The translations under genes and the position numbers were made by a program. Positions 40,999-48,323 of a DNA stretch of 64,000 nt are shown here, piece by piece; positions within the stretch are counted from its first letter, which is position 1, and every line of letters starts with the position of its first letter. Under the pieces are notes generated by a model. It worked only from the letters and a program-made list of their open reading frames with translations. It was not told where the DNA came from and made no database searches. The DNA is from DASWNP01 sp036399175 (lineage in GTDB: Bacteria; Acidobacteriota; Blastocatellia; Pyrinomonadales; Pyrinomonadaceae), in assembly GCA_036399175.1 (NCBI GenBank), contig DASWNP010000006.1:62001-126000 (forward strand), written 5' to 3'.

Positions 40999-42525
40999 TC
41001 ACTTCAACTGCTGGAGAAAGGCTTTGAGCTTCGGGTCGTCGGCGGAGACGGCGGTGCGAAAGCCGACGAGCGAGCTTTTCATCGAAGCTTCGTCGCCGGG
41101 GTTGGTCTGGAAGGTGGGCGGGACGGCGAGACTTCTGAAAGTCGTGCGCGCCGCGTCCAGGCCGCGCCGGAAATCGCCGCCGCGCACCACTCTCAGGTTC
41201 TGCGTGTACTTCGGATTCGGCGTCGTGCTGCCGGGATAGGGCTGGTAGATGGCATCGACCCACTCGAAGGCGTTTCCGGCCATATCCTGCACGCCGTAGG
41301 CGCTCGCGCCGCTCACGTAGTAGCCGACGTTCTTCGGGTGCTCGGAGTTGACGTTGGCGCGCTCCGCGTCCGGCTCGTCGCCCCAGGGATAGAGCCTCTT
41401 GCGCTTCGCTTTCTCGTCCCAGGAAGCGGCCTTCTCCCACTCGGCCTCGGTCGGCAGACGCTTGTTCGCCCAAAGGGCGTAAGCCTCCGCGTCGGCGTAG
41501 CTGATGCCGATGACGGGCTGCTGCGGGTTCGACTGGAAATACTGCGTGTCCCAGAAGGGATTGACGGGCGGCGCGTGGCCGGTCGCTTCGCAGAACTTGC
41601 GATACTGCTCGTTGGTCACTTCGTACTTGTCTATGTAGTAATCGGGCAGCGTCACCTGATGAGCGGGACTCTCGTCGGGGCTGTGCGCGTCGTCGCCCAT
41701 CGTGAAAGCTCCGGCAGGGATGAGCAGCATCTTGCCGTTGTAGTCAATCTCGGCGGGAAGCGCGGATTTAACTTGCAGGGGCGTCATCCTCGCGGAGACT
41801 TCGATGGTCTCGCCGCGCTCGCCCGTGACGCTCGTCGTCCATTCCGAGTAGCCTTCGTGCGTGATGCGTATTTCGCGCTGCTCTCCGGCTCTGAGTCCCT
41901 GCGCGAGAATCGTGCCGTCAGCCTGCGAGACGCCTGCGGGCACATCGTCGACGTAGACCTTGCTGCCCGGCGGAGCGTTCGAGACCTTGAGCGTGAAGGT
42001 AGAGTTCCAACGGAGGAAGAGGAAAGCGCCGACGGCGAGCGCCACGAGCAGAAAGGCCAACATGCCGCCGCTCACAAGCCAGACCCAGAGGGGTATGCGC
42101 CGCTTGCGCGCCGCCTGCGGCTCGGCCTGCGGCAAGACAATCTGATGCTGCGGCACGGCCGGAGGCGATGCCTGCCTCTGCTGCATGACGGGCGGGTAGA
42201 AGGCCGTCTGCTCCATCGGATTCGGTTGCGGCGCGGCGGCCGGAGCCGAGCGACGCGCATAGACGCCGTCCTCTTCGTCGTCCTCGACGGGGACGGGCAT
42301 GTGCACGCCCGTCAGGTCGTACGCGTTGTGCGCAGAAGAGCCTCCGGAGGAGGGCGGCGAGGGGGGCATGCCCTGCGGGCGGAAGGGCTGGTTGACGGAG
42401 GTACGGTCGAAGTCGCTGGCGGGCGGAGCGCCGGGGCGCGGCGGCTGGTTGGGCAGACGTATGTTGGGCGTCGTCAGGTCGAAATTCTGATTTCCCTTAT
42501 TCGGGTCGTTATCTCTGTCGCTCAC
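40999..42525 (-). CDS. Membrane SUMF1/FGE-like protein with PEGA domain
   Basis: 508 residues from a GTG at 42525, preceded by GAGGG 7 bases upstream. The first 135 residues are Pro-rich and disordered. One membrane segment lies at about 140-165 (LWVWLVSGGMLAFLLVALAVG). A PEGA domain follows (about 175-245: SNAPPGSKVYVDDVPAGVSQ). The C-terminal part is an FGE/SUMF1 fold: IPAGAFTMGDDAHSPDESPA, YYIDKYEVTNEQYRKFCEAT, RLPTEAEWEKAASWDEKA, LYPWGDEPDAERANVNS, NAFEWVDAIYQP and LRVVRGGDFRRG. The catalytic cysteines of true formylglycine-generating enzymes are not evident, so it is probably a binding or scaffold domain. SUMF1-like proteins with FHA proteins and kinases occur in other T6SS regulatory modules. 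It is the first gene of the T6SS operon. Confidence 0.82.
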   Translation of the reverse strand: MSDRDNDPNKGNQNFDLTTPNIRLPNQPPRPGAPPASDFDRTSVNQPFRPQGMPPSPPSSGGSSAHNAYDLTGVHMPVPVEDDEEDGVYARRSAPAAAPQPNPMEQTAFYPPVMQQRQASPPAVPQHQIVLPQAEPQAARKRRIPLWVWLVSGGMLAFLLVALAVGAFLFLRWNSTFTLKVSNAPPGSKVYVDDVPAGVSQADGTILAQGLRAGEQREIRITHEGYSEWTTSVTGERGETIEVSARMTPLQVKSALPAEIDYNGKMLLIPAGAFTMGDDAHSPDESPAHQVTLPDYYIDKYEVTNEQYRKFCEATGHAPPVNPFWDTQYFQSNPQQPVIGISYADAEAYALWANKRLPTEAEWEKAASWDEKAKRKRLYPWGDEPDAERANVNSEHPKNVGYYVSGASAYGVQDMAGNAFEWVDAIYQPYPGSTTPNPKYTQNLRVVRGGDFRRGLDAARTTFRSLAVPPTFQTNPGDEASMKSSLVGFRTAVSADDPKLKAFLQQLK

Positions 42526-42554
42526 TTTTAAACCCTCTTGCTTGAAATAGCGGC

Positions 42555-42570
42555 GTCAAAACGTTTTGAC
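42555..42570. promoter_or_regulatory. Perfect 16-bp palindrome, LacI-family operator-like
   Basis: GTCAAAACGTTTTGAC, 30 bases before the first T6SS gene. The CG-centred AAACGTTT core resembles operators of LacI/GalR-type repressors. No such repressor gene lies in the window. Confidence 0.5.
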
Positions 42571-42899
42571 GAGCGCCCGCGCGCGTTTGGAAGAGCGCGC
42601 CGCTGCTCTCGGGACGGAGGCTGCGCGCGCGCCCGGCCGCGCTCACCCTGCTCGGAAATGGACTGTTCATCTAAAATCTCTGCGGGCGCGTGCGGCGCGG
42701 TCGGTCGGACGGCGGCAAGGAGCAGGATTTTAACTGTCGTTTCGGAGCGAGACGGCCTGCGTGTCGCTCGGTGCAGTCACATCTGAAAATGGCGCGAAGC
42801 GTGGCGAAGCTTTCGGAAGCTTCCTGCTCCGAGCCTTCTTGAGCGGCGCAGCAGTAGTGGAGTCCTGACGACGTGCGACCGCAAGGTTCTTGGAGGCGA

Positions 42900-42928
42900 A
42901 AAGTAAAACACAACCCACCCTTTGTCAA
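42900..42928 (-). promoter_or_regulatory. Sigma70-type promoter candidate for the T6SS operon
   Basis: On the minus strand TTGACA (42923-42928), 17 bases, TACTTT (42900-42905). It would give a leader of about 370 bases ahead of the SUMF1-like gene and would place the 16-bp palindrome inside the transcript. Confidence 0.5.
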
Positions 42929-43112
42929 GGCTTTGCGCCGCGCGGCGGGACGCTCCGGAAGCCTCCCGGCCGGTGCGAGTCCGAGAGGCGTCGCGCTCGT
43001 CTGAAAAGGCTTTTGCGGAAGGCTCGCCGCAGAGACTTTCGGCCGTCGCAGGGAAGCCGGAAAGGTTCGCAAAAGCATCACTTAAGAGGCTATTGGGGAG
43101 GAGAGAGAGCGG

Positions 43113-43141
43113 TTGACTTTTGAGGTCAAGTGGTCTAGTAT
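43113..43141 (+). promoter_or_regulatory. Sigma70-type promoter, twin of 54231-54259
   Basis: TTGACT (43113-43118), 17 bases, TAGTAT (43136-43141). The spacer end AAGTGGTC and the downstream CCGCCTGCTTTTT are shared with the promoter 11 kb away, suggesting co-regulation of the receptor and the FecR gene. Confidence 0.65.
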
Positions 43142-43952
43142 CCGCCTGCTTTTTGGGGAAAGTGCGAGAAGAAAACGCCCCGCCGGAGGGCACGCACGCC
43201 GGTCTTTCAATCAAGGCGCGAGTCGGTACTCGACGGCACAGCTTTCAGCCGATGCTTCGGAAGACAGTTAGCCGCCCTCGTCGCGGGTCTTTCGGCAGCA
43301 GCCTTCGCTCCGGTTCGCGGGCGCTCGCAAGCGGGCTGTCCGAACGGGCGAGACGGGCTGGCTCGACTCGGACGCGACGCCCCGCGCCCCTTTCTTGAGA
43401 TATTCGCAGACGCTTCTCAAAAACCGGCGCGGAAGTGACAAAACGAAGTTGTGGGGATGTTGTCGCAGACAAAGTGAATGCTTTCGCCGTGCAACATCTT
43501 GACAGCCTTTGCTTCCTCACTTCCACGTCGTTCAGCCGAAAGGGCACCAAGCGCCTTTTTGTCTCGCCGCTCTTTTCCAACGCGCCGCCGGTCGTAGAGC
43601 CCTTTCGAGCGTGCTTCAAGTCTTTCGTCGTCTTTCGAGCTTTCTCGACCCATCTTTGAATAGACCGGATTTCTCGCTCGCTCTCAGGCCGAAGAAGCGA
43701 GCGGTCATTGACAGTATAGAATCTGTTTGAGCCGCGCCGTTGCGCCGAGCCGGGCGTTGCGGCGGCAGAGCCAATCTCTCGCGCTCGCCGCAAGGCTCGC
43801 CCCTTGCCGACTGACGCGGCACGACACGCGCCGCATCCCCGTTCGGCAACTCGCTCTTCTAATCCAAAGCCTTTGTACGAGACTTTCGTCGAGTCCCCGG
43901 AAATACATCTCTTGCAAAGTTCGTTTCCCTTTTGAACCCTAGGAGCCAGCAT

Positions 43953-46900
43953 ATGTCTTCGTCAAACAACATCGCCTTCCGTTGGATTTCCAGCGCGCTT
44001 CTTTCGCTCGCTCTGCTCGTCGTGCCGCTCGTGCCCGCCAGCCGCGCGCAGGACACCGTGACGGGCGCTTTCGCAGGCGTCGTCTCGGAGAGAGGCAGCC
44101 GACCCGCGCGCTACATCGCCAATGCGAGGGTCGTGATTCTCAACGTCGAGAACGGCGTGCGCTACGTCCGCCGCTCCGACGCCTCCGGCAGATTCTTCCA
44201 GGGCGCGCTTCAGCCCGGAACTTATCTCATCACGGTCGAGGCCGAGGGCTACCAGACGCAGAGCATTCGTCAACAACTGCTGGCGACGAAGGCCAACGAA
44301 GTGCAGCCGGTTCCCGTCGAGATGGTTCGCGTCGGCGCGGCGACGCCGCCGACGACTGCGCCCACGTCGCCGACGACCACGACGACTACCAGAACCCCCC
44401 CGACTACCACCGCTTCGCCGACCACGACCACTTCGCCGACGACTACGACGACGACAACTACCACCACGACGACCGCCACGACGACCACGACCGGCACGCC
44501 CGGACTGCCTCCGATTACTCCGGTCGTCACTCAGCAGGGTGACGAAGAGGTTCTAGTCGAAGAGGTCAACAGGACGGACGGCAGGCGTAGCGGCGCGTTC
44601 GCCGAGCGAGAAGTCTCGACGCTTCCGCTCGGCGGCACGACGCTCGTCAGAACCTTCGACGAGCTGGCGCTCTTGCTGCCCGGCGTCGCGCTTCCGCCCT
44701 ACACGGTCGGCAACGTCGCAGGCCCCGGCATCGGCTCCGGCGTCGGCTCCGCCGGACAGTTCGCCGTCAACGGCATGCCGCCGCGCGCCAACAACTTCAC
44801 GGTCGATGGCTCGGACAACAACGACGAAGACATCGGCGTCCGCCGTCAGGGCTTCCTCGCCCTCGTCCCGCAGACCATCGAATCCATACGCGAGTATCAG
44901 GTCATCACGCTGCTCGCGCCCGCGCAGTTTGGTCGCAACATCGGCGCGCAGGTCAACGCCATCTCCCGCTCCGGCGGCAACACCTTTCACGGCGACTTCT
45001 ACGACTTCTTCAACGCCGACGTGCTTAACGAACGCAACTTCTTCGATACCGCCAACGGCAACGGCGCCTCGGCTCTCACCTCACGCACGGGTCAGGCCGT
45101 CATCCTCTGTCCGCCCAATAACGTGCGCTGCCTGTCGGGCGGCACGCCCACAGCCTCCGTCGGTAGCCCCTTCACCGTCCGCAACGATAGCGGCGGCGAG
45201 GATTCCTTCACGCTCAACCAGTTCGGCATGACCTTGGGCGGCCCACTCAAGCGCGACAAGATGTTCTTCTTCGTCTCCGCCGAGCGACAGATTCTCAACG
45301 CTTCGCAGGAGACCAGCTTCGCCGTCCCGACTCTCGAACAGCGCGGCTTCGACAACTCCGGCGCGACCGGCCTTTTCCTCGACCGCTTCGCTACGACGGG
45401 CGGCGGCACCGCCCCCGTCCGACTGGAAAATCAGAGCCCCTTCGGCTCGGCCATCCTCAGCCTCTTCCCGTTCCCGAACAACCCTTCGGGCGTCTACGGC
45501 GCGAACACCTTCACGCAGACCTTGCCTGCGAGCGGGCGCGGCACGGTCGCTTCGGCCAAGATTGACTACAACGGCAGATACCGCGAGCGCCAGCAGTCGT
45601 TTACGGCGCGCTACAACTTCACGCAGGACTGGCGCGACATCCCCGCCGCAGGCGGCGCAATCTTCGCTACCCTGCGCCCCGACGTGCGCACGCAGAACTT
45701 CTCCACCTTCCTTAACAGCGAGCTGTCGAATCCGAACTCGCGCTCGCCCATCTTCAACCAGTTGCGTCTCTCCTACGGGCGCACCCGTCTCGATTTCGAC
45801 GAGCGACGCGACCAGAATTTTCTCATCCCGAGCACGCGCGGAAGCTTCCTTCTGAACGCGCCGCTCATTCAGAACACGACCCTGCCGCCGGCAGCAGGCG
45901 TGCCCAACACAGGCATCGTCACGCTCACGCGGAGGGGCGGAACCACCGAGCAGATTACGGGGCCGCTCGGGCAAGTCATCATCGGCGGCTTCAGCCCCGT
46001 CGGCGTCGATGTCTTCAACTTCCCGCAGAGCCGCGTCAACAACACCTATCAAATCGCCGACGCCGTGACCATCAATAGCGGCGATTTGAACTTCGTCTTC
46101 GGCACGGACATTCGTCGCACCGAACTCAACAGCAGCCTGCCGCGCAACGCGCGCCCGCTCGCAACCTTCTTCGGCGCGCCCGCCCTGCAAAACAACCCCG
46201 CGCTCGGCGGCCTCGTGCCCATCCCTGAGAGTCGCGGCATCCCCTTCATCGAGCCGACACTCTTCGCCGCCGCAGGTCTCCCGTCCGGCTTCTTCCAGGC
46301 GCTCGCCGCCAGCGGCAACCAGAGCGGCAACATCGGCCTGCGCTACTACCAGCTCAACTTCTTCGGTCAGGAGCAGATTCAACTGCTGCGTAACCTCTCC
46401 GTCAGCCTCGGCGTGCGCTACGAATACAACACGCCCGCGCGCGAGGTGAACGAGAGAATCGAGAGCACCTTCCGTCTCGACCCGACGCTGAGCCCCGGCG
46501 TCGGCGCTTTCGTCGGCGGCCGCACGGAAATCTACGAGCCCGACCTGAACAACTTCGCGCCGCGCATCGGCATCGCCTGGTCGCCCAACATCTTCGGCGA
46601 CGAGTACGGCACGGTTTTCCGGGGCGGCGCGGGCGTCTACTACGACCAGATTCTCGGCGCGGTCGTCAGCCAGTCCAGAAACGTCTTCCCCAACTTCATC
46701 CCGCTCAACCTCGGCTCGGTGGCGACCGTCTTCGCCAACGCCAATCAGACGGGAGCCAACCTCGGCTTCGTCCGCCCAGAACAACTGCAACTGGGAAGCG
46801 TTCGCCCCGGCACGGGGGTGCTCGGCTCCTGCATCTTCCCCATCGGCGCAAACTGCGACGTGACGAACGCCTCGCCCTTCCTGATTACGCCCGGCACGCT

Positions 46901-47990
46901 CAACACGCTCAACCCCGTCTTCAGCACCAGCAATCCGGCGCTCCTGGGCGGTCTCATCAACGCTCTGCGCCGAGACCTGCCCGACGCCTTCACCTTCACG
47001 CTGCCGACGCGTCGCCTTCAGATGCCGATGGCTTATCACTACTCCTACACGGTCGAGCAGGTACTTCCGAAGAACATGGTTCTGTCTCTGGCCTACGTCG
47101 GCACGACGGGGCGCAAGCTACTGCGCTTCACTTCGCCCAACAACGGCTCGAACGTCTTCCCGATTATCGGCAGCGTCGTGCCTTCGGCTACCGCAGGCCC
47201 GACGGGCTTTAGCGGCCCGACCATCAACGGCGGTATCAACATCCCGCCCTTCCGCCCGCTCACGCGCCAGCTCGGCCCCATCAACGTCTTCCAGACCACC
47301 GGGCGCTCGCGCTACGATTCGTTCCAGGCGCAGCTTCGCGGTCGCTTCATGCGACGCTTGCAGTACCAGACGGCCTACACCTATTCGGCCTCCTTCGATA
47401 ACGTCTCCGACGTGTTCGACCTCGCGGGCGCTCCCGCTCTGCCGCAGAACAGCCAGACTTTCAGAGGCGAATACTCGCGCTCGAACTACGACGTGCCGCA
47501 TCGCCTCTCCTACAACCTCATCTGGGACGTGCCCGGCATACGCGACTTCCAGATTGCCAGTACGGGGCAGTTCCAGAGCGGGCAGCCCTTCACCATCAAC
47601 TCCATCCTCGACATCAACACCGACGGCAACCTGACCGACCGCCTCAACACCCGTCAGGGCATCGTCATCACCGACAGCGGTCGTCAGCCCGTGCAGCTTG
47701 CGTCCGGCGTCGCCACGCGCAGCCTGCTCGCGCCCATCGGCGTCGATGGCTCGGTTCGTCGCAACGATTTTCGCGGCGGCAACTTCGCCCTCATCAACCT
47801 GACTTTGATTAAGAAGTTCTCCTTCTTCGAGAATCAGGACTTGTCCTTCAGAATGGACGTTTTCAATCTCATCAACCGCGACAACTTCGGCATCCCCGTC
47901 CGCATCCTCGAAGCGCCAGGCTTCGGCAATGCCACCGAGACGGTCACGCCGGGTCGCCGCATCCAGTTCGCGCTGAAGTATTCGTTCTGA
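43953..47990 (+). CDS. Oar-like TonB-dependent outer-membrane receptor
   Basis: 1345 residues from the ATG at 43953, 7 bases after AGGAG; the earlier in-frame codon is a TTG with no signal. A signal peptide (SSALLSLALLVVPLVPASRA) is followed by a carboxypeptidase-regulatory-like domain at about 35-125 (GAFAGVVSERGSRPARYIAN). A Thr/Pro linker of about 55 residues comes next. The plug domain has FAVNGMPPRANNFTVDGSDN, NNDEDIGVRRQGF and FGRNIGAQVNAISRSGGN, typical of the large Acidobacteriota receptors. The beta-barrel fills the rest, ending RRIQFALKYSF with the C-terminal Phe used for outer-membrane insertion. Ligand unknown; these receptors usually take up oligosaccharides, peptides or metal chelates, or act in adhesion. 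A long leader separates it from its presumed promoter. Confidence 0.93.
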   Translation: MSSSNNIAFRWISSALLSLALLVVPLVPASRAQDTVTGAFAGVVSERGSRPARYIANARVVILNVENGVRYVRRSDASGRFFQGALQPGTYLITVEAEGYQTQSIRQQLLATKANEVQPVPVEMVRVGAATPPTTAPTSPTTTTTTRTPPTTTASPTTTTSPTTTTTTTTTTTTATTTTTGTPGLPPITPVVTQQGDEEVLVEEVNRTDGRRSGAFAEREVSTLPLGGTTLVRTFDELALLLPGVALPPYTVGNVAGPGIGSGVGSAGQFAVNGMPPRANNFTVDGSDNNDEDIGVRRQGFLALVPQTIESIREYQVITLLAPAQFGRNIGAQVNAISRSGGNTFHGDFYDFFNADVLNERNFFDTANGNGASALTSRTGQAVILCPPNNVRCLSGGTPTASVGSPFTVRNDSGGEDSFTLNQFGMTLGGPLKRDKMFFFVSAERQILNASQETSFAVPTLEQRGFDNSGATGLFLDRFATTGGGTAPVRLENQSPFGSAILSLFPFPNNPSGVYGANTFTQTLPASGRGTVASAKIDYNGRYRERQQSFTARYNFTQDWRDIPAAGGAIFATLRPDVRTQNFSTFLNSELSNPNSRSPIFNQLRLSYGRTRLDFDERRDQNFLIPSTRGSFLLNAPLIQNTTLPPAAGVPNTGIVTLTRRGGTTEQITGPLGQVIIGGFSPVGVDVFNFPQSRVNNTYQIADAVTINSGDLNFVFGTDIRRTELNSSLPRNARPLATFFGAPALQNNPALGGLVPIPESRGIPFIEPTLFAAAGLPSGFFQALAASGNQSGNIGLRYYQLNFFGQEQIQLLRNLSVSLGVRYEYNTPAREVNERIESTFRLDPTLSPGVGAFVGGRTEIYEPDLNNFAPRIGIAWSPNIFGDEYGTVFRGGAGVYYDQILGAVVSQSRNVFPNFIPLNLGSVATVFANANQTGANLGFVRPEQLQLGSVRPGTGVLGSCIFPIGANCDVTNASPFLITPGTLNTLNPVFSTSNPALLGGLINALRRDLPDAFTFTLPTRRLQMPMAYHYSYTVEQVLPKNMVLSLAYVGTTGRKLLRFTSPNNGSNVFPIIGSVVPSATAGPTGFSGPTINGGINIPPFRPLTRQLGPINVFQTTGRSRYDSFQAQLRGRFMRRLQYQTAYTYSASFDNVSDVFDLAGAPALPQNSQTFRGEYSRSNYDVPHRLSYNLIWDVPGIRDFQIASTGQFQSGQPFTINSILDINTDGNLTDRLNTRQGIVITDSGRQPVQLASGVATRSLLAPIGVDGSVRRNDFRGGNFALINLTLIKKFSFFENQDLSFRMDVFNLINRDNFGIPVRILEAPGFGNATETVTPGRRIQFALKYSF

Positions 47991-48030
47991 TTCTTTCGCG
48001 CGCTTGAAACGGGTGTTAGCTCCAAAGGGT

Positions 48031-48069
48031 GTGCCGCAGGCCAGAGTTGAGATTTTGAGCCTGCGGCAC
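48031..48069 (+). terminator. 11-bp hairpin after the receptor gene
   Basis: Stem 48031-48041 with 48059-48069, 17-base loop, 41 bases past the stop. No T-run follows, so strength is uncertain. Confidence 0.55.
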
Positions 48070-48174
48070 GCCTCGTCGCTCTTCCCCGTGAATTGCAAAA
48101 GGGGGCTCGCCCCTCGTCTATCCCTCGTACTGCTTGGAATTTTCCGTGTTGACGGAGGAAAAAAGGCTGGACGG

Positions 48175-48204
48175 TTGGAAAACGCATCGTGTGGAATTTA
48201 CATT
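48175..48204 (+). promoter_or_regulatory. Weak promoter candidate for caspase-like gene
   Basis: TTGGAA (48175-48180), 18 bases, TACATT (48199-48204). It lies about 120 bases before the start codon. Low confidence. Confidence 0.3.
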
Positions 48205-48323
48205 TGATTTCAGATGTATTAATGTATGCGAATCGTACCGTCCGCCGCGCTGATACCTTCAGCGTATGCCGAGTGCACAGAGTTGTTCCTTCCAAGAAGT
48301 TTAACCCTCGCAAGGTGAGTAAA

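Larger units (their letters stand above)
42526..43952. other. 1.4 kb gene-free divergent control region
   Basis: No credible coding sequence was found on either strand; the open frames are Arg/Ser/Ala-rich and lack start signals. The region separates the T6SS operon (minus) from the TonB-dependent receptor (plus). It contains a 16-bp palindrome (42555-42570), a minus promoter candidate (42900-42928) and a plus promoter (43113-43141). If the plus promoter drives the receptor, its leader is about 800 bases long. Confidence 0.65.
47991..48323. other. Intergenic stretch with hairpin and weak promoter
   Basis: 333 bases. It holds the hairpin at 48031-48069 and a weak promoter candidate at 48175-48204. 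No gene seen. Confidence 0.5.

Noticed and set aside
40879..42531. Plus-strand open frame of 550 codons opposite the SUMF1-like gene
   Set aside because: Antisense shadow; the FGE motifs are on the minus strand.
43245..43952. Minus-strand open frame of 235 codons in the divergent region
   Set aside because: Arg/Ser/Lys-rich, no start signal, no recognisable motif; likely chance.
45081..47039. Minus-strand open frame of 652 codons inside the TonB receptor
   Set aside because: Antisense shadow of a well-recognised beta-barrel gene; composition is Glu/Arg/Ala/Gly without motifs.
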